Assembly (NCBI RefSeq): GCF_000021945.1
Contig: NC_011831.1
Coordinates: forward strand, 4,539,353 to 4,603,352
Source: Chloroflexus aggregans DSM 9485
GTDB lineage: Bacteria > Chloroflexota > Chloroflexia > Chloroflexales > Chloroflexaceae
Length of the DNA: 64,000 nt
Direction: 5' to 3'
The position numbers were made by a program, and so were the translations under genes. Of this stretch, positions 53,494 through 62,605 are shown in pieces. The first letter of the stretch is position 1; each line of letters opens with the position of its first letter. The notes under the pieces were generated by a model. The model did not search any database, was not told the DNA's origin, and was given only the letters and a program-made list of their open reading frames with translations.

Positions 53494-56400
53494 ATGGCTG
53501 CGATTGAATTGCATGCGTGGTATCGCCAGTATCGCAAACTAAAAGAAGAGGCTGCCGATGCGATTTTGCTCTTTCGCTTCGGTGATTTCTACGAGACGTT
53601 TGATGATGATGCAAAGTTGATTGCAGAGTTACTTGACGTAACTTTAACACGTAAAGAATACGCCGTTGATAAGCGGGCACCGAAGGATCAGCAGAAGTTG
53701 TATGCGCCGATGGCGGGAATGCCTTACCACGCCGTCGATCGCTATGTGAGCGAATTAGTTGCCCGTGGCTATCGGGTGGCAATTGCCGAGCAGTTGAGCG
53801 AGACGGAGGCAATGCGCAATGATACGCGGCCTCGTTCGGTCTACGCTGCCGGTTTGACCCCGCTCGAAAGCAGCGGCAAGATGGTACAGCGGGCCATTGT
53901 ACGGATTATCACGCCGGGTACCGTGATCGATCCGGCGATGTTGCCCGATCGCACGAACAACTATTTGGCAGCAGTGCTGGTTGAACAAGGGAAGGTAGGG
54001 TTGGCGTATGCCGACCTTTCAACCGGTGAATTTGCCGCTGCCGAGTTTGTTGATGCACGTGCATTGACCCAGTTGCAAGCCGAGTTGGCGCGTCTTCGTC
54101 CCGCTGAAGTGCTCGTCCCTGACGATGAGGCGCTCCGTTTGCCAAACCTGGCCCCGGTACAGGCACGTTTGAGCCAAGACCTGGCCCCGCTCACCAAGGA
54201 GGAGCGTGAGGTATTGTTGCCCCACGAGCGGGTGGCCCGTCGTCTTGATGCCCCTGGTGCTGCCAGTTGGACGCAAGGTCACGTGACCGAGTGGCCGACG
54301 TGGCGCTGGGAGTTGGCGACGGCTGCCTCCGCGTTGTGTGAGCAGTTGGCAGTTGCGACGTTGGCGGTGTGTGGTCTTGAAGACCGCCCGTTGGCGACAC
54401 GCGCTGCCGGTGCATTGATTCAATACGCCCAGACCACGCAACGCCAGCGGGTCAACCAGTTGCGGTATCTGCGGGTGTACCAGACCGGTGCATATATGCT
54501 GCTCGATCCGCAGACGCGGCGCAATCTTGAATTGCTGGAAAGTAGTGGGCGGCAAGGGGCAAAAGCTTCGTTGATCGGCGTGCTCGACCGCACGTGTACG
54601 GCAATGGGGGCGCGTTTGCTGCGGCGTTGGATTGCCCAACCGCTGATCGTTTTAGAACCATTGCAAGTGCGTCAGCATGCTGTAGCACGCCTGGTCGCCG
54701 AGACGATGACTCGGCTTGAGCTTCGTGAGGCGCTGGCCGAGTTGCCCGATATGGAGCGGGCGCTCAATCGGATCGCACAAGGTATTGCAGTGGCAACGCC
54801 GCGTGATATGGTTCAGTTACGGGCCGCGTTGCGCAAACTACCCGGCATCGCGCAAGCTATCGCACCGTTGTTACCCGACTTGCTCGCCCCTGAAATGGAC
54901 GGCGAGCCGCTGCTCACGTTTGACCCGTGCAGTGATGTGCTCGATCTGCTAGAACGGGCACTCGACGATGATCCACCGGCGTTGCTCGGTTCGTCGAACT
55001 ATCTACGGGCTGCCGAAGAGGGTGGCGAGCGACCGCGCCGTGTGATCCGCCCCGGTTTCGATCAGCGTCTCGATGCGTTGATTAAGGCTAGTCGCCATGC
55101 CCAAGAATTCATCGACCGTCTCGAAACGAAAGAACGTGAGCGTACCGGGATTCGTTCGCTCAAAGTGGGTTACAATCAAGTGTTTGGTTACTATATCGAA
55201 ATATCGCGTGCCGTTGATCCGAAACTGATCCCATCACATTACGAACGCAAGCAAACGCTGGTGAATGCTGAGCGTTATGTGACTGAAGAGCTGAAGTACT
55301 ACGAAGGGTTGCTCAGCGATGCACGGTTAAAGCTGGTTGATCTTGAACGAGACATCTTTCAACGGTTGTGCGATGACATTCAGCAACACCTCGACCGGCT
55401 GCGGATAACGGTGGCCGCAGTGGCCCGCCTCGATGCGTTAGCCGCCCTGGCCGAGGTGGCAGTGCGTGGCCGTTATGTCCAACCGACCTTGCGAACCGAT
55501 CGGGTATTGCGGATCAAGCAGGGCCGTCATCCGGTTGTTGAGCGGACGCTGGGTGAGCCGTTCATCGGCAACGATGTCGATCTTGATGGTGATAATGTCC
55601 AGATTTTGATCATTACCGGCCCGAATATGGCCGGTAAAAGCACTTTCTTGCGCCAGGTGGCCTTGATTACCCTGATGGCGCAGATCGGCTCGTTTGTCCC
55701 CGCCGATGAAGCCGAAATTGGCTTGGTGGATCGCATTTTTACCCGGATCGGTGCTCAAGACGACATCGCTACCGGTCAGAGCACCTTTATGGTTGAGATG
55801 ACCGAAACTGCTGCATTGCTTATGCAGAGTACACCCCGTTCGCTGATCATTCTCGATGAGGTGGGGCGTGGGACGAGTACGTATGACGGTATGGCAATTG
55901 CCCGGGCCGTAGTTGAGTACATCCATAACGAACCTCGGTTGGGGTGTCGGACGTTGTTTGCGACCCACTATCACGAGTTGACGGCACTTGATACCGAACT
56001 ACCTCGTGTACGCAACTTTCATATGGCGGCTGTCGAGCGTGACGGCCGAGTCGTCTTTTTGCATGAGCTGCGTCCCGGTGGTGCCGATCGCTCGTATGGT
56101 ATACACGTCGCCGAGCTGGCCGGTATTCCGGCGAGTGTGATCAGGCGGGCCAATGATTTGCTGGCCGAACTCGAGGGTCACACGGCACGACCGACGGATC
56201 GGCACGCCAAACCACGTTCGGATGGGGAGCGCGCATTGCCATCGGCACCCTCAACCGTAGGTAGTATGCAGTTATCGCTATTTGATCTCGTACCGCACCC
56301 GGTAGTGGAGTATCTCCGCCGGCTGCGGATTGAGGAACTTACCCCGTTGGAAGCGTTGAACCGGCTGGCCGAGTTACAACGGCTAGCTCGCGAAGGATAG
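53494..56400 (+). CDS. mutS: DNA mismatch repair protein MutS
   Basis: It recognises mismatches and starts repair. The 968-aa product is about 100 residues longer than usual. The mismatch-reading motif is GDFYE (Phe32, Glu34). Later come the clamp and lever domains, the ATPase with Walker A GPNMAGKST, a Walker B near SLIILDEVGRGTSTYDG and THYHEL, and the C-terminal dimerisation tail. The start is ATG 53494. It lies directly before ribF (17 bp). Confidence 0.98.
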   Translation: MAAIELHAWYRQYRKLKEEAADAILLFRFGDFYETFDDDAKLIAELLDVTLTRKEYAVDKRAPKDQQKLYAPMAGMPYHAVDRYVSELVARGYRVAIAEQLSETEAMRNDTRPRSVYAAGLTPLESSGKMVQRAIVRIITPGTVIDPAMLPDRTNNYLAAVLVEQGKVGLAYADLSTGEFAAAEFVDARALTQLQAELARLRPAEVLVPDDEALRLPNLAPVQARLSQDLAPLTKEEREVLLPHERVARRLDAPGAASWTQGHVTEWPTWRWELATAASALCEQLAVATLAVCGLEDRPLATRAAGALIQYAQTTQRQRVNQLRYLRVYQTGAYMLLDPQTRRNLELLESSGRQGAKASLIGVLDRTCTAMGARLLRRWIAQPLIVLEPLQVRQHAVARLVAETMTRLELREALAELPDMERALNRIAQGIAVATPRDMVQLRAALRKLPGIAQAIAPLLPDLLAPEMDGEPLLTFDPCSDVLDLLERALDDDPPALLGSSNYLRAAEEGGERPRRVIRPGFDQRLDALIKASRHAQEFIDRLETKERERTGIRSLKVGYNQVFGYYIEISRAVDPKLIPSHYERKQTLVNAERYVTEELKYYEGLLSDARLKLVDLERDIFQRLCDDIQQHLDRLRITVAAVARLDALAALAEVAVRGRYVQPTLRTDRVLRIKQGRHPVVERTLGEPFIGNDVDLDGDNVQILIITGPNMAGKSTFLRQVALITLMAQIGSFVPADEAEIGLVDRIFTRIGAQDDIATGQSTFMVEMTETAALLMQSTPRSLIILDEVGRGTSTYDGMAIARAVVEYIHNEPRLGCRTLFATHYHELTALDTELPRVRNFHMAAVERDGRVVFLHELRPGGADRSYGIHVAELAGIPASVIRRANDLLAELEGHTARPTDRHAKPRSDGERALPSAPSTVGSMQLSLFDLVPHPVVEYLRRLRIEELTPLEALNRLAELQRLAREG

Positions 56401-56417
56401 AAACGGAGCAGAAAGCC

Positions 56418-57353
56418 TTGCAGATCGCCCGTGATCTTGTTCCCGGACTGGCCAACCGGGCGACGGTTTTGACCATTGGCCGTTTCGATGGCGTTCATCT
56501 CGGTCATCAACAACTGATCCGCACCACGGTCGAACGGGCACGTGCCTTAGATATGCTCAGTGCAGTGCTGACGTGGGAGCCGAATCCTCGGGCTGTGTTA
56601 CAGCCCGGTCAACCATTACAGTTATTGACAGATCTCGATGAGAAGATCGAGCAAATTCGACGACTCGAGCCGGATTTGCTGATTATTGCACCGTTTACGA
56701 ACGAGATACGCCAACTAAGTGCCGCTGAATATATGGCACGGATCTGCGCTGCGGTACCGGTGCGTGAGATTTGGGTTGGTGAGGATTTCGCGATGGGACG
56801 GGGACGCGAAGGCGATATTCCGCGACTAATGGAGATCGGGCGCGAGCTGGGATTTGCCGTCGGTGCCCTGAGCAAGTATATGATGGCCGGGATTCCGGTT
56901 AGCTCCTCACGTATCCGCGAACTGGTGCTGGCGGGAAACGTCGCCGGTGCCGGTGCGTTGTTGGGGCGGCCTTTCGCGCTGCGTGGCCTCGTTACTCGCG
57001 GTGATGGACGTGGTCGCCAGATCGGGTTTCCTACTGCGAATTTGCAGGTGAATCCAGATGTAGTAGTGCCGGCGCACGGCGTCTATGCCTGCCGTACCTA
57101 TCTCGCAACCGGTGAGGTTGTGCCAACGGTGACAAATATCGGGGTACGTCCGACGTTCGATGGTACTCGCCAAGTGGTTGAGGCCCATCTCATCGATTGG
57201 CAAGGTGATCTGTATGATCAGCATTTGCGGATCGAGTTGTTGATGCGTCTCCGTAACGAGCGGAAGTTTAGTGGCATTGATGAATTGGTTGCCCAAATTC
57301 GCCATGATGTCGCCGAGGCACGTGTAGTATTAGGTGTCCCTACGACCTCGTAG
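56418..57353 (+). CDS. ribF: Bifunctional riboflavin kinase / FAD synthetase
   Basis: The 311-aa product makes FMN and FAD from riboflavin. The N-terminal nucleotidyltransferase has LTIGRFDGVHLGHQ and WVGEDFAMGRGREGD; the middle has GIPVSSSRIR. The C-terminal flavokinase has GDGRGRQIGFPTANL and GVYACRTY. It starts at TTG 56418, an uncommon start but aligned with the family N-terminus. It sits 17 bp after mutS. FMN supply is relevant to the LOV photosensor encoded elsewhere in the window. Confidence 0.95.
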   Translation: MQIARDLVPGLANRATVLTIGRFDGVHLGHQQLIRTTVERARALDMLSAVLTWEPNPRAVLQPGQPLQLLTDLDEKIEQIRRLEPDLLIIAPFTNEIRQLSAAEYMARICAAVPVREIWVGEDFAMGRGREGDIPRLMEIGRELGFAVGALSKYMMAGIPVSSSRIRELVLAGNVAGAGALLGRPFALRGLVTRGDGRGRQIGFPTANLQVNPDVVVPAHGVYACRTYLATGEVVPTVTNIGVRPTFDGTRQVVEAHLIDWQGDLYDQHLRIELLMRLRNERKFSGIDELVAQIRHDVAEARVVLGVPTTS

Positions 57354-57541
57354 GATGAACTGCCACAAGGGTGCCCGCTAGGGGGTACTGTCCGGCAATA
57401 GTCGTACATGTCGGCGTGCCGTTCGTCCGCGTATCTCTCCCCGAACGTCTTGGCTACCCCTTGTAGCCCCTATGCCGCGGTACCACCTGCCCTTGTGGCA
57501 GTCTTGCTGAGTACAGATCGTCCTATCGGTCGGTGCGAGGT

Positions 57542-58300
57542 CTACCGTGCCGTCCAACCTAAAGCAATTTCGTACACCGAGCCGGTAATGGCACCGGCAG
57601 CGTCGGAGCAGAGAAAAGCTGCTAAGCCGGCCACTTCCGATGGTTCAATGAGGCGCTTGATCGCTGCCGGTTCGAGCATCACCTTCTCGATGACCTGATC
57701 TTCAGGAATACCACGAGTACGGGCCTGATCGGCGATTTGCTTTTCAACCAACGGTGTGCGCACATAGGCCGGTGCGATCAGATTGACGGTAATTCCGTAA
57801 GGACCTCCTTCGAGAGCGGTAGTGCGGGTAAGCCCAAGCAAGCCGTGTTTGGCCGAGATATAGGCACTCTTAAACGGCGATGCCCGTAGACTATGCACCG
57901 ATCCGATATTGACAATCCGACCACGACCGTTGGCTTTCATGCTCGGCCAGACATACTTGGTCAAACGAAATGGTGCAGTCAGCATCACCGCGATCATCGT
58001 TTCCCAACGATCTTCAGGAAAGTCCTCGATGGGGTCAATGTGTTGAAAGCCGGCATTGTTGATCAAGGCATCGACGCGGCCATAGGCACTGAGCGCGGCA
58101 TCAACTGCTTGCCGGCAACCGGCCTGCGTTGCTAAATCAACGCCAACAAAGATGCCGCCGAGCCGTTCGGCAACCGCTTCACCGGCAGAGCCGGGGAGAT
58201 CGACCAGCACCACCCGGTAGCCGTCGGCGGCAAATCGTTCGGCGCAGGCCAAGCCGATACCGCTGGCTGCACCGGTAATTAGGGCAACACGCTCGCTCAT
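57542..58300 (-). CDS. Short-chain dehydrogenase, 3-hydroxybutyrate dehydrogenase-like
   Basis: The 252-aa product has the classical SDR fold. TGAASGIG at 9-16 binds NAD(P). Ser134, Tyr147 and Lys151 (YISAKHG) are catalytic. The block [16 protein letters not shown] and [20 protein letters not shown] match D-3-hydroxybutyrate dehydrogenases (the substrate loop with His near AGFQHI). It would interconvert acetoacetate and 3-hydroxybutyrate, as in PHB metabolism. The start at ATG 58300 follows AGGAGG; the frame is open 35 codons further. It is the last gene of the minus block led by the LTD gene. Confidence 0.85.
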   Translation of the reverse strand: MSERVALITGAASGIGLACAERFAADGYRVVLVDLPGSAGEAVAERLGGIFVGVDLATQAGCRQAVDAALSAYGRVDALINNAGFQHIDPIEDFPEDRWETMIAVMLTAPFRLTKYVWPSMKANGRGRIVNIGSVHSLRASPFKSAYISAKHGLLGLTRTTALEGGPYGITVNLIAPAYVRTPLVEKQIADQARTRGIPEDQVIEKVMLEPAAIKRLIEPSEVAGLAAFLCSDAAGAITGSVYEIALGWTAR

Positions 58301-58416
58301 CACTGAACCCTCCTGTGGCGCATAACAGTGCGGTTCTTTTCCTACAGATTGATCTGCTGGTGTGCTATCTCTTCGCCGGTCGGTCGTGCGGTTATTGTAG
58401 CACACCGCTTTCTGGT

Positions 58417-59085
58417 TCAGATGTAATGGTCTTGCAGCACCTGGTTGATCGCAGCGACGACCATTTCCGGTGATTGATCGGCGTTAATATGGTGGACTAA
58501 ACCACGGTGCCTGTAAAAATCGAGTACCGGCGTTGTTTCTTGTTCGTAGAGACGGAGGCGAGCGCGGATGACTTCGGGGCGATCATCGTCACGTTGACTA
58601 AGGACGCCTCCTTTTGCCAGGCATTGTGCTACCTGTTCGGTGTCGTCGATGTGCAGCGTCACATCGCGGCCATCGGGGCTACGGCAAACTCGGCGTCCAC
58701 CGAGGCGATGCATAATCGCCGTCTCGCTGAGATCAAGCACAATGACGACATTGACCTGCCGTCTTAGTTCGGCCAGCATCGTGTCGAGCATCTGTGCTTG
58801 GGCAATACTGCGTGGGTAGCCGTCGAGCAGACACGATTGTGATGGCAGAATTGTCTGTAACCGGGCACGCATCAGCTCGGCCATCACCGCGTCAGGCACT
58901 AGCTGGCCTTGTTCGAGCAATGCTGCAATTTGCCGACCGATAGGGCTTTGTGCGCGAATCTCGGTGCGGAGAAGCTGACCGGTGGCAATAACGGCTATCC
59001 CGGTCTCTTGGGCAAGCAGGTTAGCGATGGTTGTTTTGCCTGCACCGGGTGGGCCGATCAGTAGGATCGTTTTTCCAACTGTCAT
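58417..59085 (-). CDS. adk: Adenylate kinase
   Basis: It interconverts AMP, ADP and ATP. The 222-aa product has P-loop GPPGAGKTT (11-19), DGYPRS, and [14 protein letters not shown] to [13 protein letters not shown]. The LID keeps two of the four zinc-type Cys (VCRS and QCLA), where the zinc form has CxxC pairs; the second Cys of each pair is Pro or Ala, so zinc binding is doubtful. It starts 10 bp after the kinase-TPR stop, so they are co-transcribed. Confidence 0.93.
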   Translation of the reverse strand: MTVGKTILLIGPPGAGKTTIANLLAQETGIAVIATGQLLRTEIRAQSPIGRQIAALLEQGQLVPDAVMAELMRARLQTILPSQSCLLDGYPRSIAQAQMLDTMLAELRRQVNVVIVLDLSETAIMHRLGGRRVCRSPDGRDVTLHIDDTEQVAQCLAKGGVLSQRDDDRPEVIRARLRLYEQETTPVLDFYRHRGLVHHINADQSPEMVVAAINQVLQDHYI

Positions 59086-59095
59086 TTTTTATCTT

Positions 59096-61687
59096 TTATG
59101 GTGATACGCGCGCGATCACTTCATCAATAGTCGGATAAGTTGGATCGAGCTGTTTTACTGTTTGAAATGCTGCGAGCGCCTCGGTGAGGAGACCTTGCTC
59201 TTCATACGACCGACCTAAGCCAAAGTGGGCGTCAATGTAGGAAGGATTCAAGTCAATTGCCTGTTGGAAGAACGTTGTAGCTTCGCTGTAGCGATTGCTA
59301 TAAAAGTATGCCCACCCAAGACCATTAAATATCTCGGCGTTTTGATTGTCGAGGCGAAGGGCTTGGCTTAGTGCTTCAATAGCCTCATCATACCGATCTT
59401 GGTACAACAGGATCCAGCCGAGTCCATTGTACGCGAATGCATCGTAATCATTGCGGTTCAGTGCTTCGCGGTATGCTTCTTCAGCCTGACTGTACCAATC
59501 GCCGGCAGTTTCATTGTCGGCGTTTTGAAAGCCGGTAAAGAGTTTTGTCTCGCCGAGATACGCATATGCGCTGGCAAAGTCGGGATTTGCATCGATTGTC
59601 TGCTGAAAGTAATCCAACGCCTGTTCAAAATTTTCATCATCGAAGGCCAGCCTGCCCAACCCAAAAAGTGCTAAACCTTCTTTGGGGTTCAATTGCAGGG
59701 CCTGCTGAAATGCCTGTTTTGCCGCATCGGTTTGATCGTCGCGATAGGCCAGCCAACCCAGCGCCGCTTGGGCTGCGCTGAAGGTTGGATCGAGCGTCAG
59801 TGCATTCTGAAGTTCATCACGGGCCAATGTGCTATCCTGATCGGTCGTGAGATAAATCGTCCCAAGCTCATAGTGGAAGAGAGCGAGGTTCGGGAAGCGG
59901 TCGATGGCTGCTTCAAGGCTACTAACAGCCTGCTCCAGAGTGTTTGGATCGTCGCGCAGAAGAAAATCCCGGCTAAAAGCCCAACCGAGCAAGGCGTGTG
60001 CCAAGGCCTGGTTAAGCGGATCGGAAGCAGCGAGTCGATCTTCCGCACTACCGATCGCGTTGAAGGCGCGATCCATCAAATCGTTATCGCGACTATCTGC
60101 CGCATCGGTCGCCAGCACCGCCGCATAGAGCGCGTGGCCGAGCGCTTCGTTATCATCCGCCTTGATCGCACGTTCGCCGGAGATACGTGCTTGAACTCGA
60201 TTACCGAGATGCAGATAGGCGTATCCGCGAATACCAAGCCCAATAGCTTGAGCGCGGCTATCGGTGGCATTTATCAGCGGATCGGTCACCGCTATTGCTT
60301 CGCTCCAACTCCCTTGCGCCAGCAATGCGCCGGCCAGGTGCGCATGGGCTGTCATGTCGTCGCTATTGGCAGCAACGGCTTTGCGGTAGGCTTCAATGGC
60401 CTCGGTCAATCCTCCAGCGTGGGCTAATGCGGTATCGCCGGTGCTTATGAATGATGCAGTTGTATCGGTAAGAGAGGTTGGCGTTGGTGATGAAGGCCGG
60501 AATAGTACAAAGAGAGCAATCCCACCGCCGATCAGCAACCCAAGGGCGATAACACCAACCAGAATACCTACGAGTGGTCCTTTTCCGGTTGAGCGGGCAG
60601 GGGTAGCGGGCACGTTAAGCGGATGAGGAGCCGGGGTGGTAGGGGCAGCAGCGTAAGGATACGATGCCGGCGCCGGCGGTGTTTGAACGTAGGCCGGGGA
60701 TGGGGTGGTCGGGCTATGTGCCGGCGGTGGCGAAGCCGGCTGGGTTGGCGGTAAAGGCGGAGCCGGCTGGGTCGGCAAAGGGGAAGGCAGTCCGCTGCCG
60801 ATTGCCGGCATCCCGCGTTGTGGAGTAAGTGGCCGGCTCAGCTCACTTTCACTCATCCCAACCGCTTGGCGTAAGGCTGCCACCATCTCGGCTGCGGTGG
60901 CAAAACGAGCTTCCGGCTTACGAGCCAGTGCGCGCATAATCACATCTTCCACCGCCGGTGGTAAATCACTGCGCACATCGCGCGGTGGGATCGGAGCATG
61001 GACGAGGCGAGCGGCCAGCATCGCCATTGGAGTCTCGGCTTTAAACGGAAACGCGCCGGTCAACAACTCATAGAGCATCACCCCAAGCGCGTAAATATCG
61101 GTTGGTGGTCCAACGTTTGGCAGACCCTGCGCCTGTTCGGGTGACATATACTCCGGTGTTCCCATCACCGTACCGGCAATGGTGAGACCACTGTTACTCC
61201 CCGTACCACGGGCAAGACCGAAGTCGGTGAGATACACCCACCCCTCGTCGGTAATCATCACGTTCGAGGGTTTAATATCGCGGTGAATGATGCCTTGTCG
61301 GTGAGCGTAATCGAGCGCTTCACCAACTTGCGCCAGAATCTGAGCGGCACGCCTAACAGAGAGGGCACCCTCTTGTTGAAGCAATTGCTTGAGTGTGCGG
61401 CCCTGAATAAACTTCATAGCGATGTAGTGGTAACCCGCTACCTCGCCAACCTCATAGATCGGCATAATGTGAGGATGTTCCAGCCGGGCAGCGCTGCGCG
61501 CCTCTTGCCGAAAACGGGCGATGTAACTCTGATCGCCGGTCAGGCCAGGCGGCAAGATTTTGAGCGCCACTATCCGATCCAAATCGGTTTGGCGAGCTTT
61601 ATAAACGACCGCCATACCTCCCCGTCCTAATTCTGACAGAATCTCGAATCGCCCAAGGGTCTGACCAACCAGAGAAACATCGCTCAT
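59096..61687 (-). CDS. Ser/Thr protein kinase with membrane helix and TPR sensor domain
   Basis: The product is an 863-aa PknB-type kinase. Kinase domain 1-270: GRGGMAVVYK, Lys43, HRDIKPSN (Asp137), DFG at 155-157, GTPEYMSPEQ. A Pro/Ala-rich linker of about 100 residues follows, with a membrane helix near 372-394. The C-terminal half (about 410-863) is a long TPR series, the last nine or so units classical (AYAYLGE, AFNGLGWILL). The TPRs should be outside the membrane if the kinase is inside. The protein is coupled to adk by a 10-bp spacer and preceded by an LTD protein gene. Confidence 0.94.
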   Translation of the reverse strand: MSDVSLVGQTLGRFEILSELGRGGMAVVYKARQTDLDRIVALKILPPGLTGDQSYIARFRQEARSAARLEHPHIMPIYEVGEVAGYHYIAMKFIQGRTLKQLLQQEGALSVRRAAQILAQVGEALDYAHRQGIIHRDIKPSNVMITDEGWVYLTDFGLARGTGSNSGLTIAGTVMGTPEYMSPEQAQGLPNVGPPTDIYALGVMLYELLTGAFPFKAETPMAMLAARLVHAPIPPRDVRSDLPPAVEDVIMRALARKPEARFATAAEMVAALRQAVGMSESELSRPLTPQRGMPAIGSGLPSPLPTQPAPPLPPTQPASPPPAHSPTTPSPAYVQTPPAPASYPYAAAPTTPAPHPLNVPATPARSTGKGPLVGILVGVIALGLLIGGGIALFVLFRPSSPTPTSLTDTTASFISTGDTALAHAGGLTEAIEAYRKAVAANSDDMTAHAHLAGALLAQGSWSEAIAVTDPLINATDSRAQAIGLGIRGYAYLHLGNRVQARISGERAIKADDNEALGHALYAAVLATDAADSRDNDLMDRAFNAIGSAEDRLAASDPLNQALAHALLGWAFSRDFLLRDDPNTLEQAVSSLEAAIDRFPNLALFHYELGTIYLTTDQDSTLARDELQNALTLDPTFSAAQAALGWLAYRDDQTDAAKQAFQQALQLNPKEGLALFGLGRLAFDDENFEQALDYFQQTIDANPDFASAYAYLGETKLFTGFQNADNETAGDWYSQAEEAYREALNRNDYDAFAYNGLGWILLYQDRYDEAIEALSQALRLDNQNAEIFNGLGWAYFYSNRYSEATTFFQQAIDLNPSYIDAHFGLGRSYEEQGLLTEALAAFQTVKQLDPTYPTIDEVIARVSP

Positions 61688-61773
61688 AGGATACTCACCT
61701 ACACGCTATGAAGATTTCGTTTACCACCTCGCAGGAAAGTCTACCCTCTGCCATTACGAATCATCACCAAACC

Positions 61774-62553
61774 CTATGCGCCGGCTGCATAGGTATAACG
61801 GCTGACAAGGTTCCCATTTGCATCACGCAATATTGCACTATCACCGCTATTATTCCAAATTGGGCGACGTGATCCCCAATACAGGTTATTGGCGTCATCG
61901 GTACCGGCTTTCGTCCACAATTTTACCTCGGCACCGCTGGCCAGCGTAAATTGCGGGAAGGTATACGTGTGATGTTCCCCCTCATCGATCAACGTCCACC
62001 CGGTAAGATCGACAGGTTGGTGAGATGCATTCGTGATCACGACAAACTCACCTTCCAGATCACTACCGGGCGGGTCGTATTCAATATACGTAATACTCAC
62101 ATTCGGCGGTTCAGCGATGAGCCGTTCAATATCGGCAATCGATGCGGAAACCTCGTCAGTGATCAGCTCGGCAATATCTTCTTCAATCGGTTCGTCATTG
62201 CTGGGGGACGATGGGGGCGTTTCTTCCCGTGTTGGTGATGCAAGCGGAGCCTTTGCTTCTTCGGGTGTAATCATGACCGTCAAGTGTTGTTCTGGTTCAT
62301 CACGGCGGCGGTACCGTGGTTGCTCGTCTACCCAACGAATGATTTCACGTTCAGCAATGCGGGCGAAATCACCGGGGAGGCTGGCAAAGCCGCGACTCAG
62401 CTCATAGATAGCGCGTTCCATATGAGTACGACTTTGTGTAGGTAACAGACCGAGCGGTAACCGTAGCAGACCGCATCCAATACGACCAATCTGAACCGTC
62501 GTCGTCGCGATTGCGTTGTAGAGCGGATCTTCACTTCCTGATCGAGTAGACAT
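61774..62553 (-). CDS. Lamin-tail-domain (LTD) protein
   Basis: The product is 259 aa. An N-terminal helical region (1-75), an acidic Pro/Glu-rich linker (about 90-150, SPSNDEPIEEDIAELI) and a C-terminal lamin tail domain (about 155-259; EYDPPGSDLEGEFVVI, PVDLTGWTLID, HTYTFP, AEVKLW, GDSAILRDANGNLV) are visible. LTDs in bacteria are often found on secreted or nuclease proteins and bind protein or DNA. No signal peptide is obvious here, which is unlike most. It begins the minus block with the TPR kinase and adk. Confidence 0.85.
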   Translation of the reverse strand: MSTRSGSEDPLYNAIATTTVQIGRIGCGLLRLPLGLLPTQSRTHMERAIYELSRGFASLPGDFARIAEREIIRWVDEQPRYRRRDEPEQHLTVMITPEEAKAPLASPTREETPPSSPSNDEPIEEDIAELITDEVSASIADIERLIAEPPNVSITYIEYDPPGSDLEGEFVVITNASHQPVDLTGWTLIDEGEHHTYTFPQFTLASGAEVKLWTKAGTDDANNLYWGSRRPIWNNSGDSAILRDANGNLVSRYTYAAGA

Positions 62554-62605
62554 TGCCCCCTCCTCGTCTGTATCAAGTCGGCAGGCGTCAAACGACTGCC
62601 GGTTC

